64,000 nucleotides of DNA from CAVVDT01 sp963747005 (GTDB lineage Bacteria; Pseudomonadota; Alphaproteobacteria; Rhizobiales; Aestuariivirgaceae), in NCBI GenBank assembly GCA_963747005.1, contig CAVVDT010000004.1, forward strand, positions 457,983 through 521,982, given 5' to 3'. Made by a program: the position numbers and the translations under genes. The notes beneath the pieces are model-generated. The model did no database searches and had not been told where the DNA came from. It worked only from the letters and a program-made list of their open reading frames with translations. Within the stretch, counting starts at the first letter, position 1. Every line of letters starts with the position of its first letter. This document shows, piece by piece, positions 26,823 through 36,065 of this stretch.

Positions 26823-27587
26823 ATGGGTAAGCCTTCCTCGCTCGACGGCCGGCGTATCGTGATTACCGGGGCGGGATCGGGGATCGGCGCGACGACGGCC
26901 GGCCTTCTGGCAAGCCAGGGCGCATTGATCGCCATCGTCGACCGCGACGGGGAAGCCGCGCGGCGCACCGCCGAAGGGCTGGGGCCCGGTCGCGGCCTTG
27001 CCGTTGTCGGCGACGTCACCGATCATGCCACATGCGAAGCCGCATTGGCTGCCGTTGAGGCGCAGTGGGGTGGCATCGATGGACTCGTCAACAACGCCGG
27101 CACCTGGGATCATGACCCGCTGCTCGACCTGACGCCCGAGCGCTGGCAGCGGGTGCTCGACGTCAATCTGATGGCGCCGATTGCCTGGTCCAACGCCGCC
27201 GCGCGGCGGATGCGGGCCGGCGGTGCGATCGTCAATGTCTCTTCGGTTCTCGGCCAGGTAGCAGCCCCCGGACGCGGATCCTATTGCGTCTCCAAGAGCG
27301 CCCTCATCGCCCTGACGAAAATGCAGGCCGTCGAGTGGGCGGCGACCGGCATCCGGGTGAACGCCATCGCCCCCGGTTACATCACCAACGAGACGACCAT
27401 GGCGATGGCGGCTTCGGGCGGCTTCGATGCTGCGGCCATCGAGCGGCGCACGCCCATGGGCCGCTTCGGCACCGAGGACGAGGTGGCCCAGGGCATCGCC
27501 TGGCTTCTCGACCCCTTGCGTGCCTCCTATGTGACGGGGCACGTGCTGGAGGTCAACGGCGGCTGGACCGCCTATGGCTTCGTCTAA
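26823..27587 (+). CDS. Short-chain dehydrogenase/reductase (SDR)
   Basis: This 254-residue oxidoreductase has TGAGSGIG near residues 15-22, an aspartate in IVDRDGE that favours NAD, NNAG in strand 4, a serine in NVSSVLG and the YxxxK pair in YCVSK. The C-terminal YVTGHVLEVNGGW is standard. Start at ATG 26823, two bases after the enolase stop, where SDR homology begins. It belongs to the Dpp/enolase operon and may oxidise a hydroxyl produced or exposed by the enolase-type enzyme. Confidence 0.87.
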   Translation: MGKPSSLDGRRIVITGAGSGIGATTAGLLASQGALIAIVDRDGEAARRTAEGLGPGRGLAVVGDVTDHATCEAALAAVEAQWGGIDGLVNNAGTWDHDPLLDLTPERWQRVLDVNLMAPIAWSNAAARRMRAGGAIVNVSSVLGQVAAPGRGSYCVSKSALIALTKMQAVEWAATGIRVNAIAPGYITNETTMAMAASGGFDAAAIERRTPMGRFGTEDEVAQGIAWLLDPLRASYVTGHVLEVNGGWTAYGFV

Positions 27588-27608
27588 AACCTGTTCGGAG
27601 AACCAGCC

Positions 27609-28055
27609 ATGATCATCGCCTTCAACCATACCAGCTTCACCGTTGCCGACATGGATCGGGCGGTGCGCTTCTGGACCGAAGGCCTCGGCTTCAAGGCGGC
27701 ATCGGTATCGCCGCGCTCGGGTCCATGGCAGGCCGCGGTGACCGGCATCGCTGGCGCCGAACTGCTTATTGCTCATCTCTACGGCTATGGGGCCCACATC
27801 GAGTTGATCCAGTATGTCGAGGGCGCAGCACCGCCTGCGAGGATTGATCCCAACATGGCCTCGGCCGCCCATGTCTGCTTCGAGGTAGAGGACATCGCAG
27901 CAACATGGGATCGCCTGATGGCGGCTGGTGCCTCGCCGCAAGGCGAGATCGCCCCCGTCGCCGATGGTCCCATGCGCGGCCTCAAGGCGGCCTATCTGCG
28001 CGATCCGGGCGGCATTATCATCGAACTCGTCGAACTTCCCCCATCCGCTCCTTGA
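27609..28055 (+). CDS. VOC (glyoxalase/dioxygenase) superfamily protein
   Basis: This 148-residue protein has two beta-alpha-beta-beta-beta modules. Putative metal ligands are the histidine in FNHTSF near residue 7, the glutamate in HIELIQY, the histidine in AHVCFEV and the glutamate in IIIELVE, the H/E/H/E pattern of metal-dependent glyoxalase, epimerase or dioxygenase members. It follows the SDR by 21 bp with a GGAGAACC ribosome-binding site. The reaction cannot be assigned. Confidence 0.8.
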   Translation: MIIAFNHTSFTVADMDRAVRFWTEGLGFKAASVSPRSGPWQAAVTGIAGAELLIAHLYGYGAHIELIQYVEGAAPPARIDPNMASAAHVCFEVEDIAATWDRLMAAGASPQGEIAPVADGPMRGLKAAYLRDPGGIIIELVELPPSAP

Positions 28056-28208
28056 CCATCCAGTACGCATCGTGTCTCCCTGGAATGATATCGGCTCGCC
28101 CGCCCGGCGAGCCGCTAGCGAACACCCCGGCGATTTGCCGCATGGGCTGCAAAATGCTAGCTTTGCCTCTGGTTGGCACCAGCCTGGAAGCGGTGGAAGG
28201 GTCGGACA

Positions 28209-29033
28209 ATGGCGAATTTTCTTCCGCCCGCAGCGGTCGGGCAATACGCCGACCTCGGCTTCGTTGCGCCCGTTGCCGTGTTGTCGCTGGACGATGCCGA
28301 ACACTATCGCCGACGACTGGAAGAGGCTTCCGCCGCAGATGCGGAACTGGCCCGGCGCGTGCTCAAGATGAAGTCGCACCTGGTTTTCGGATGTCTCGAC
28401 GAGCTGGTGCGCCTGCCGTCCATCCTCGATGCCGTGGAAAGCATACTCGGGCCGGACATCCTGGTGTGGACATCGAGTCTGTTCGCCAAGCCGGCCGGCT
28501 CGCCGGATTTTGTTTCCTGGCACCAGGACGTGGCCTATTGGGGACTCGAGCCGCCCGAGATCGTCACCGCCTGGGTGGCGCTGACCGACAGTCGGCCGGA
28601 CAATGGGTGCATGCGGGTCGTGCCCGGCTCCCACAAGCTCGACGTCGTGCCGCATCGCGACACTTTCGCGGCCAACAACATGCTGAGCCGCGGCCAGGAG
28701 GTGGCCATCGCCGTTGACGAGGCCGAGGCCGTTGACCTGGTGCTCGAGCCGGGCGAGATGTCGCTGCACCATGCGCGCATCGTGCACGGCTCACGTGCCA
28801 ATCCCTCGGTGCGCCCGCGCGTCGGCTTTGCTATCCGCTACATCTCATCCGCCGTGCGCCAGGCCGCCGGCGCCGAGGACAGTGTGATGCTGGTGCGCGG
28901 TGAGGATCGCCAGCGGCACTTTCTCTACGACCCTCAGCCGCGCGCCGATTTCGACCGCGATGCGCTGGCGACCTACGAGACGGTGTGTGAACGCGCCCGC
29001 CGCATTCTCCTGGCGCCCACCGCCAAGCCATAG
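28209..29033 (+). CDS. Phytanoyl-CoA dioxygenase (PhyH) family protein
   Basis: This 274-residue Fe(II)/2-oxoglutarate oxygenase shows the HxD ligand pair in SWHQDVAYWG and the distal histidine in ARIVHGS, with GEMSLHH before it and an RVGFAIRYIS strand carrying the likely 2-oxoglutarate arginine. I chose ATG 28209 because GGAAGGG lies about nine bases upstream and homology starts there. It is the second PhyH-type enzyme in the window (the other is at 10184); the two are only distantly alike. Confidence 0.82.
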   Translation: MANFLPPAAVGQYADLGFVAPVAVLSLDDAEHYRRRLEEASAADAELARRVLKMKSHLVFGCLDELVRLPSILDAVESILGPDILVWTSSLFAKPAGSPDFVSWHQDVAYWGLEPPEIVTAWVALTDSRPDNGCMRVVPGSHKLDVVPHRDTFAANNMLSRGQEVAIAVDEAEAVDLVLEPGEMSLHHARIVHGSRANPSVRPRVGFAIRYISSAVRQAAGAEDSVMLVRGEDRQRHFLYDPQPRADFDRDALATYETVCERARRILLAPTAKP

Positions 29034-29041
29034 GCCATTCC

Positions 29042-30136
29042 TTGCGCATCACCGCCATCGACATTCACTGGCTGCGCCTGCCGCTCCCCGCCCAGGTCGC
29101 CGACGCCATGACCGATCTCACCTCGTGGGACATGATCGCCGTGCGGGTGGCGACCGACGCGGGCCCTGTCGGATGGGGCTACAACTGCACCATCGGCGAA
29201 GGCAGCCGGATGCTGGTGACGCTGCTGGCCGATGACCTTGCGCCCCGCTTCATCGGCCGCGATCCGTTCCTGGTGCGGCGGTTGTGGCAGGACATCTATC
29301 TCGACCGCCATTTCACCGGTATCACCGGCATCGCCGTGCAAGGGGTCGCCGCCATCGAGATCGCCCTGTGGGACATCATCGCCAAGGCAGCGGGGCAACC
29401 GCTGTGGCGCCTGCTCGGCGGCTATAGCGACGACCGCGTTCGCGCCTACAGCACCGACGGCGGTTGGCTCGGCTTCACCGAGGCCGAACTTGTCGCCAAT
29501 GCCAAAGCAATTCGCGCCGAAGGCTTTTGCGGCTTCAAGATGAAGATCGGCAAGCCGGACCTGGGCGATGACGTGGCGCGCGTCGCGGCCGTGCGCAAGG
29601 CGTTGGGTCCCGGCTTTCCCCTCATGGTCGACGCCAACGGCCGCTTCGATCTCATGACCGCCCGGCGGGCTATCGATGCCATCGGCCCCTACGACATTTT
29701 CTGGTTCGAAGAGCCGGTGCATCCTTTCGACGTGGCCGCCCACGCCGCGCTGGCCAGAGCAACCCCGGTGCCGGTCCTGGCTGGCGAAACCATGTATGAT
29801 CCGCGCATGTTCCGCGACTTCATGGTGGCCGGCGCGATGGGCATTGCCCAACCGGACGTGCTCAAGCTCGGCGGCATCGCCGGCTTCATGCAGGTGGCCG
29901 GGCTGGCGCGGACCTTCGGTTTGCCGGTGGTGCCGGCGGGCCACAACATGATGCAACTCGATGCCCACCTGATGGCGGCGCTGCCGCACGGGCTGATGAT
30001 GGAGCACATTCCCTGGCTGCAACCGGTGTTCGAGGGCCCGGTGCGCATCGAACGGGGTCACGCACTGGTGCCAAACGAGGCAGGCGCCGGCACTGACGTA
30101 CGGCCGGCGGCGATAAAGAAGTACAAGATCGGCTGA
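29042..30136 (+). CDS. Mandelate racemase/muconate lactonising enzyme family protein (4)
   Basis: This 364-residue enolase-superfamily enzyme is the only one of the set with a complete strand-2 KMK base motif (FKMKIGKPD). Metal ligands are in MVDANGRF, WFEEPVHP and LAGETMYDP; the strand-7 region is VPAGHNMMQLD. The start is a TTG at 29042, eight bases after the PhyH stop, because family homology (RITAIDIHWL) begins there and no ATG is near. It ends the long plus-strand operon and is convergent with the FAD oxidase gene. Confidence 0.83.
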   Translation: MRITAIDIHWLRLPLPAQVADAMTDLTSWDMIAVRVATDAGPVGWGYNCTIGEGSRMLVTLLADDLAPRFIGRDPFLVRRLWQDIYLDRHFTGITGIAVQGVAAIEIALWDIIAKAAGQPLWRLLGGYSDDRVRAYSTDGGWLGFTEAELVANAKAIRAEGFCGFKMKIGKPDLGDDVARVAAVRKALGPGFPLMVDANGRFDLMTARRAIDAIGPYDIFWFEEPVHPFDVAAHAALARATPVPVLAGETMYDPRMFRDFMVAGAMGIAQPDVLKLGGIAGFMQVAGLARTFGLPVVPAGHNMMQLDAHLMAALPHGLMMEHIPWLQPVFEGPVRIERGHALVPNEAGAGTDVRPAAIKKYKIG

Positions 30137-30145
30137 GCGCCGGGG

Positions 30146-31411
30146 CTACTGGAGCCGCGCCGGGAGATAGCCGGCCATATCGATATCCGCCTGGCGACCG
30201 GCAATTGTCGCTGCCACGAGGCGGGCCGAGCCATGGGCGAGGGTCCAGCCGAGATGGCCCTGGCCAACATTGTAATAGAGGTTTGCAAAGCGCGAGCGCC
30301 CGAGAATGGGCAGCCCGCTTGGGGTGACTGGACGCAAACAGCAGAACGGTTTGAGATCGGGGATGGAGACACGCTCGGCAAGCTGGGGAAAGAGCCCGAT
30401 GAACGCCTCGGCGAAGGCCCGGGTGCGCTGTGGCTCAGGCACGGTGTCATAGCCGGCGATCTCCGCGAAACCGGTCATGCGCAAGCGCTCGGCACCCAAC
30501 GGCGCGTAGCCGAATTTGCGCTTTTCATCGAGCACCGGCATGTCGGGGGCCTCGGGCCACAGGTCGCGCGAAAACGTCAGGCTGTAGCCCTTCACCGGAA
30601 TGATCGGCAGGCGCACGCCGAGGGAACGGGCAATGAGCGGACTGGCCGCGCCGGCCGCCAGCACGAAGGCATCGGCGGTCACATCGCCGGCGCCGGTGAC
30701 CGCCGCAACAATGCGCTTGCCGTCGTGCCTGAACCGTTCCACCGCCGTACCGAAACGAAACGTCACGCCTCGCGACGCGCAGATCCGGGCCAGTTCCTGC
30801 GTGAAGCCGAGACAGTCGCCGCCCTCCTCATCGGGATAGTGGATACCGCCGGCAAGTGCTGCCGCGCGTGGTGCGAGAGCCGGGACCATGGCAACGCACT
30901 CGGCAGGCGAGAGTGTCGAATAGCTGAGGCCGAGCGGGGCTTGCGCGCGCGACACCTCGACGGCGTGATCGAACGAGGATCTCTCACGAAAGACTTTCAG
31001 GCAGCCTTTGGCGACGAACGCGGAGGTAATTGCCTCGCGGTGCCGCGTTTCCTTCAGCGCCGCGTGACTGTAGAGCGCCAGGCTCAGAACGTGGCGGGTG
31101 TTTTCCCAGGAGCGGGCAGAGCGCGAACAGGCAAGGAATTGCAATCCCCACCGCCACATGGCCGGCAGTTGTGAAGCGTGCAGCAGGATCGGAGGGTCCC
31201 TGGAGAACAGGCCAAGAAGTGTCCTTGTCGGCACCCCCGGCGCCGACCATGGCACGGCCTGGCTGACCGCTATGTAGCCCCCATTGGCGTGGCTGCATTC
31301 AAGGCCGACATCGCCGCCGCGCTCGAGCACCGTGACCTCGTGGCCGTCGCGCATGAGTTCGTAGGCGGTGGTGACGCCGACCACGCCGGCGCCGACGACC
31401 GCGATCTTCAT
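30146..31411 (-). CDS. FAD-dependent D-amino-acid dehydrogenase/oxidase (DadA-like)
   Basis: This 421-residue flavoprotein deaminates an amino acid or N-substituted amine to an imine and then a keto acid. The FAD-binding GxGxxG is at residues 7-12 (VVGAGVVG) with an acidic end to strand 2 (VLERG). Later elements are FVLAAGAASPLIARSLG, LPIIPVKGYS and the C-terminal YYNVGQGHLGWTLAHGSA, all DAO/DadA hallmarks. Start at ATG 31411; the open frame runs further upstream without homology. It is in a minus-strand run with two enolases and the amino-acid transporter, and RidA at 38079 would handle imines it forms. Confidence 0.87.
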   Translation of the reverse strand: MKIAVVGAGVVGVTTAYELMRDGHEVTVLERGGDVGLECSHANGGYIAVSQAVPWSAPGVPTRTLLGLFSRDPPILLHASQLPAMWRWGLQFLACSRSARSWENTRHVLSLALYSHAALKETRHREAITSAFVAKGCLKVFRERSSFDHAVEVSRAQAPLGLSYSTLSPAECVAMVPALAPRAAALAGGIHYPDEEGGDCLGFTQELARICASRGVTFRFGTAVERFRHDGKRIVAAVTGAGDVTADAFVLAAGAASPLIARSLGVRLPIIPVKGYSLTFSRDLWPEAPDMPVLDEKRKFGYAPLGAERLRMTGFAEIAGYDTVPEPQRTRAFAEAFIGLFPQLAERVSIPDLKPFCCLRPVTPSGLPILGRSRFANLYYNVGQGHLGWTLAHGSARLVAATIAGRQADIDMAGYLPARLQ

Positions 31412-31439
31412 GACCCTGCCGGAGGCTGTGGCATGTGTG

Positions 31440-32568
31440 TCACTTGTGCTCTCGGAAGGCCTTCGCCGCCGCCTCCACCGCATCTCGATCAAGTTCGAAA
31501 CCGAGGCCCGGCAGGCTTGAGACCGGCAGGGCGCCGTCGATCGGAACCAGGCTGGGGCTCTTGACGATATCGCGCTCCAGCAATTGCCACATGATCTGGT
31601 TGCCGTCATCCATGTTGGGAATGGTGGCGGCTACCTGGTTGGTGGCACAGGTGGTGATGCCGGTCTCGAACACCCCGTGAATGCACACGTTGAGGCCCGC
31701 CGCCTCGGCTACCGCGGCGGCCTTGCGGTAGCGCTGGGCGCCGCCGGTCTCGTGCATTCCCAGCGTGATGACATCGGCGGCGTCGCTGTGGCAGATATCG
31801 TAGACATCCCCCGGCCCATAGACGGTCTGGTCGGCGGCGATCGGGATGTTGGTCACAGCCCGAAGCTTGGCGAGCGCGGCGCTGCCGGCTGTCGACGGGA
31901 TCGGTTGCTCGATGAACTCGATGTCGTAGGGCTCCAGTTTGTGGAACATGGTACGGGCCATCAGCATGTCCCAGACTTCGTTGGCATCGAGCCTCAAGCG
32001 CTTGTCGCCAATTGCCTGACGCACGCTCTTGATGATCGCCAGATCAAGATCCATGCCCCTGCCGACCTTCACGTAGATCACTGAAAAGCCGTCCTTCACC
32101 AGTTGCGCGGCGTGGGCGGCCAGTTCGTCAGGGGTGTCGCCCTGGACGAAAGCAAAATAGTGAATCCTGTCATGAACGGCCCCGCCCATGAGGCGATGCA
32201 GCGGCTGTTTCGCCGCCTTGCCGATGGCATCCCACAAGGCGAGTTCGATGCCGGCGACGGCCTGGGCGAAATAGCGTGGCGCACTGCCGGTGCCGCGGGC
32301 GTTGAATCCGGCCTGGTAGACCTTGGCGATCAGCCGGGCGCCGTCATAGGCGCTCTCGCCGACAAAGAACGGGATGGCGAAATTGATGATGGCAAGAACC
32401 GGTTCGATGTCGGGACTGGCGACCGATTTCGGCAATGCCGACGATGCCGGCATCGGTCTCGACCTCGATGAGGATGACGGGAGCACCGTAATTGATCCCT
32501 TGCGACCAGTGATAGGGCTGCCTGAACCGGCAATAGAGCGGTGTGGCACGAATGGCGGTAATTTTCAT
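31440..32568 (-). pseudogene. Mandelate racemase/muconate lactonising enzyme family (5), frameshifted
   Basis: The gene starts at ATG 32568 (MKITAIRATPLYCRF, then VGIAEI) and would continue as SVASPDIEPVLAIINF, but that part lies in another frame. A single extra A in the codon after GCCGAA, near 32425, explains the break: without it the protein reads GIAESVASPDIEP. The rest, to 31440, is a complete barrel with VKVGRG, RLDANEVW, FIEQPIP, AADQTVYG and CIHGVFETG. Apart from this single base the gene would be about 375 residues long and normal, so a sequencing error or a very recent mutation are both possible. It sits between the FAD oxidase and a sixth enolase. Confidence 0.82.
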
Positions 32569-32589
32569 GGCGGGTCCTTCGGTGCTGCT

Positions 32590-33750
32590 TCACGAGGCCA
32601 GGCGGGTGATCTTGCCGGAATAGGTGGGAAAATCGCCGTGCTTGCGATAGGCCTCGGCGTAGCGGGCGACCTTGTCCTCGTCGACCGTGACGCCGAGACC
32701 GGGCTTGTCGATGCGTCCCCAGCGCGGCGCATCCGCAATGGGGATGGGCTCGCTCAGGATGTCGTCGTCCATCAGTTGCGCCGTCTGCTGGTGCCCCAGG
32801 CAGGCATTGGGGGCGGCCAGCATGAGGTGTTGCCCGGCCGCTGCCGTCAGTCCCAGTTCGCCGTGGGTGTGCTTGCACACCTGCCAGCCTTCGAGATGGC
32901 TGGCCTGGACGAGAGCATGGAAGCGCCCCATGGAGCCGACCCAGTATGGGCTGAAGCACAGATACTCACCGCAACGGCTCTTGATCAGGCGCCAGGCGTC
33001 GGCTTCGCGCCACAGCCCTTCGTTGACGCAGAACGGCACCTCCACGCGGCGGCGCAGATCGAGCATGTTCTCGACCGGATCTATGGGCACCGGCGCCTCG
33101 ACGAAATCAAGTTCGAAACGATGATACCAGCGCCTCAGGATGCGCGCCGCCTGAGGCAGGGACCAGGCCTGGTTGACGTCGATGCGGATCCGGCCACCGG
33201 GGCCGATCGCGTGGCGCAGCGCTTCCAGCATCTGCTCCTCGCGCGCCTCATCGACACCGGCTTTGATATAGTAGGTGGTATAGCCCTTCTTCACCCCATC
33301 GCCAGCCTGCCGGGCGATGTCTTCGGGCGAGGCCCATTCCATGTAATAGAAGTAGTCGACCTCCTCGCGCATGGCGCCCCCGAACAACCGGTAGAGCGGC
33401 TCGCCGCAGGCCTTGCCGCACAGGTCCCACAGGGCCATGTCGATACCGGCAAAGGCAAAGTTGCCGGTCATCGGCTGGAAGGCCCACACCCCGTACACGC
33501 CAAGGTCGCGGTGCATCGCTTCCCTGTCCCACGGGTCGCGCCCGACAAGCACGGGGATCATCGCCCTGACGGCGCTCTCGATGCCGGTGGTATCGGCAGC
33601 GCGGGTGCATTCACCCCAGCCGACGAGGCCGTTGTCGGCTGTTACCTTCACCAGCACATCCGAGATCCCGCCGCGGTTGATGAGCGAGCTCGACTCGACG
33701 CGCTTGTAGGGAACGCGCACGGGAAAGGTTTCGATCTTGGCGATCTTCAT
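32590..33750 (-). CDS. Mandelate racemase/muconate lactonising enzyme family protein (6)
   Basis: This 386-residue enolase-superfamily enzyme has NRGGISDVLVKVTADNG in the cap, FAGIDMALWDLCGKA, strand-2 YIKAGVDEA (one lysine), metal regions RIDVNQAW, FVEAPVP and VNEGLWREAD, and the strand-7 CKHTHGELG. It differs clearly from the other five. It lies 14 bp after the minus-strand amino-acid permease genes and is probably cotranscribed with them. The substrate is unknown. Confidence 0.85.
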   Translation of the reverse strand: MKIAKIETFPVRVPYKRVESSSLINRGGISDVLVKVTADNGLVGWGECTRAADTTGIESAVRAMIPVLVGRDPWDREAMHRDLGVYGVWAFQPMTGNFAFAGIDMALWDLCGKACGEPLYRLFGGAMREEVDYFYYMEWASPEDIARQAGDGVKKGYTTYYIKAGVDEAREEQMLEALRHAIGPGGRIRIDVNQAWSLPQAARILRRWYHRFELDFVEAPVPIDPVENMLDLRRRVEVPFCVNEGLWREADAWRLIKSRCGEYLCFSPYWVGSMGRFHALVQASHLEGWQVCKHTHGELGLTAAAGQHLMLAAPNACLGHQQTAQLMDDDILSEPIPIADAPRWGRIDKPGLGVTVDEDKVARYAEAYRKHGDFPTYSGKITRLAS

Positions 33751-33764
33751 GGCAGTTCCTCGGG

Positions 33765-34448
33765 TTATCGTGAATAGCTAAGCCGTGCTTCCAGGTAGCG
33801 GGCGCCCAGCGCCAGCGGGTAGCTCATGACGAAATAAAGTGCCGCCGCCAGCACGAAGACCGCCATCGGCTGGAAGCTCGACGATGCGAGGTCCTTGGCC
33901 CTCAGCATCAGTTCGGGCGCAGCGATCAGCGAGCACACGGCCGTGTCCTTGAGCAGCCCGATGGCGTAGTTGGCGACCGGCGGCAGCACGATGCGCATGG
34001 CCTGTGGCAGGATGATGTAGGCCATGGTCTTGGCCGGCGTCATGCCCAGCGACAGGGCGGCCTCCTTCTGGCCGCGGTGCAGGGCCTCGATGCCGGAGCG
34101 GAAAATTTCCGCAAGGATTGCGCCGCCATGGATGGCGAGGCCGACGATGGCAGCGGTGAACGACGACAGCACCACCCATTTCACCCCGGGCACCAGTTGC
34201 GGCGGAACGAAATAGACGATGTAAAGGATGACGAGGGCCGGCATGCCGCGCGCCACCTCGATGTAGCAGATGGCCACTCCGCGGATCAGGGCGCTGGACG
34301 AGATGCGCAGCAGCGCCACCAGCAGGCCGACCGCCACCCCCACCAGGAACGACAGGATGGCGAGCTTCAGCGTCCCCAGGCAGGCCAGCGCCATCTGGGG
34401 CAGCCATTGGGCGATATTGTCGCGATAGACGTCGAGGAGGTCGAGCAT
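33765..34448 (-). CDS. Polar amino-acid ABC permease
   Basis: This 227-residue membrane protein belongs to the HisM/GlnP family. It shows YIEVARGMPALVILYIVYF and the coupling loop EAALSLGMTPAKTMAYIILPQAM. It pairs with the permease at 34458-35123, nine bases upstream in the operon. Five membrane segments are apparent. Confidence 0.87.
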   Translation of the reverse strand: MLDLLDVYRDNIAQWLPQMALACLGTLKLAILSFLVGVAVGLLVALLRISSSALIRGVAICYIEVARGMPALVILYIVYFVPPQLVPGVKWVVLSSFTAAIVGLAIHGGAILAEIFRSGIEALHRGQKEAALSLGMTPAKTMAYIILPQAMRIVLPPVANYAIGLLKDTAVCSLIAAPELMLRAKDLASSSFQPMAVFVLAAALYFVMSYPLALGARYLEARLSYSR

Positions 34449-34457
34449 CGCCTGTCC

Positions 34458-35123
34458 TTACCGCCAGGCCTTGCGGTGGCGTTCGAGCATGGCGACGACG
34501 CGCGCCATGGGGATCGTCATCGACAGATAGATGAGCGCCACCAGCAGATAGACGTGCATGCTGAGGAAGGTCTCGGTGACGAGGTTGCGGGCATAGAACA
34601 TGATCTCCGGCGCCGCGATGACCGACACCAGCGCGGTGTCCTTGAGCAGCACGATGGAGAAGTTGGTGATGGGCGGCAGCATCATGCGCAACGCCTGGGG
34701 AAGGATGATGTACTGCATCGCCCTCGCCGGGGTCATGCCGAGCGACAGCGCGGCTTCGACCTGGCCCTTGTGGATGGCCTCGATGCCGGCCCGGTAGATT
34801 TCCGCCAGATAGGCCGAGCCGTTGATACCCAGTCCGATGATGGCGGCGGGAACCGGCTCCAGGTGGATGCCTATGTCGGGCAGACCGAAATAGATGACAA
34901 AGAGCTGGGTCAGCGCCGGCGTGCCGCGCAGCAACTCCACGTAGGCGTTGGCGAAGAAGCGCAGGATGCGGAACGGCGACATCTTGATGAGGGCAACGAC
35001 CAGGCCCACCAGGAGCGCCACGACCAGTGCGCCTGCGGCGACGGTCACCGTCATCGCCGCGCCGCGCAGCAGAACTGACATGAAGTAGGGGAACTGCGCG
35101 ACCATAATATGCCAGAAGCCCAT
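34458..35123 (-). CDS. Polar amino-acid ABC permease
   Basis: This 221-residue permease has YVELLRGTPALTQLFVIYF and the loop EAALSLGMTPARAMQYIILPQALR, standard for polar amino-acid importers. It follows the ATPase gene by ten bases and precedes the second permease. The two loops are nearly identical, so the pair probably arose by duplication. Confidence 0.87.
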   Translation of the reverse strand: MGFWHIMVAQFPYFMSVLLRGAAMTVTVAAGALVVALLVGLVVALIKMSPFRILRFFANAYVELLRGTPALTQLFVIYFGLPDIGIHLEPVPAAIIGLGINGSAYLAEIYRAGIEAIHKGQVEAALSLGMTPARAMQYIILPQALRMMLPPITNFSIVLLKDTALVSVIAAPEIMFYARNLVTETFLSMHVYLLVALIYLSMTIPMARVVAMLERHRKAWR

Positions 35124-35133
35124 CGCCGCGCCC

Positions 35134-35937
35134 TCACCGATCCGTAATCTGGGAGAGGAAGGCGCGGGTACGGTCCTGCTGGGCGTTGGTCAGGATCGCT
35201 TCGGGTGGTCCTTCTTCCACGATCCTGCCCTGGTCCATGAAGATCACCCGGTCCGACACTTCGGCGGCGAACTGGATTTCATGGGTGACGATCACCATGG
35301 TTCGGCCTTCGGCGGCCAGTTCGCGCATCACGCGCAGAACCTCGCCGACCAGTTCGGGGTCGAGCGCCGACGTGGCCTCGTCGAACAGCATCAGCTTGGG
35401 CTGCATGCACAGCACCCGGGCGATGGCCACGCGCTGTTGCTGGCCGCCCGACAGGCGCTCGGGATATTCATCGACCTTGTGGCCGAGGCCCACCTTTTCC
35501 AGCATCGCCCTGCCCTCGGCCTCGGCTTCGGCGGGCTGCTTGCCCAATACCTTGCGCGGAGCGATGGTAACGTTCTGCAGTGCCGTGAGGTGGGGAAACA
35601 GGTTGAAGCGCTGGAACACGAAGCCTATGCCCTGCCGTTCCTTGGCCAGTTCGCGGTCACTGAGATGCACGAACCGGTCGCCCACCTGCTTTTCACCGAT
35701 CAGCGTGCCGTCAATCCAGATATGGCCGGTGGTGGGCTTTTCGAGATAGTTGACACAACGCAGCAACGTCGTCTTGCCGGAACCGCTGGGGCCGATGATG
35801 GAAACCTTCTCGCCGCGCGCCACGTCGACATTGACCCCCGAAAGAACCTCCAGATCGCCAAAACTCTTGTGCAGGTCGCTGATGCGCAGCAGCGGCGTGT
35901 CCGGCGCGGTCGGTTCGAGAGTCGTCTTGCTTGGCAT
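35134..35937 (-). CDS. Polar amino-acid ABC transporter ATPase
   Basis: This 267-residue ATPase has Walker A GPSGSGKTT at residues 49-57, signature LSGGQQQR, Walker B LMLFDEATSALDP and the H-loop VTHEIQFA. Its length and FQRFNLFPHLTALQN segment fit the GlnQ/HisP family. It is encoded between the binding-protein gene (129 bp upstream, with a perfect hairpin in the gap) and the two permeases. Confidence 0.9.
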   Translation of the reverse strand: MPSKTTLEPTAPDTPLLRISDLHKSFGDLEVLSGVNVDVARGEKVSIIGPSGSGKTTLLRCVNYLEKPTTGHIWIDGTLIGEKQVGDRFVHLSDRELAKERQGIGFVFQRFNLFPHLTALQNVTIAPRKVLGKQPAEAEAEGRAMLEKVGLGHKVDEYPERLSGGQQQRVAIARVLCMQPKLMLFDEATSALDPELVGEVLRVMRELAAEGRTMVIVTHEIQFAAEVSDRVIFMDQGRIVEEGPPEAILTNAQQDRTRAFLSQITDR

Positions 35938-36014
35938 GATCTTGTCGCAACCCTTCGCTTCGAGGCGGTCGGCGGACCCGCCCCAAGTCTCTCAGGGTGA
36001 GAAGGAAACGGCAA

Positions 36015-36045
36015 CCGCGCCGGCAATAGTCTTTCGCCGGCGCGG
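36015..36045 (-). promoter_or_regulatory. Perfect 10-bp hairpin between binding protein and ATPase
   Basis: CCGCGCCGGC (36015-36024) and GCCGGCGCGG (36036-36045) form a perfect stem with an 11-nt loop. In the direction of transcription (minus) it is followed by TTGCCG, with no U-run. It probably stabilises the binding-protein transcript or attenuates the downstream genes. Confidence 0.65.
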
Positions 36046-36065
36046 TCGGGTTCGTCAGCGCCCGC

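Noticed and set aside
26658..28787. A 709-codon minus-strand frame
   Set aside because: It runs opposite four well-supported plus-strand genes (enolase, SDR, VOC, PhyH) and has no recognisable domain; it is a GC-rich antisense artefact.
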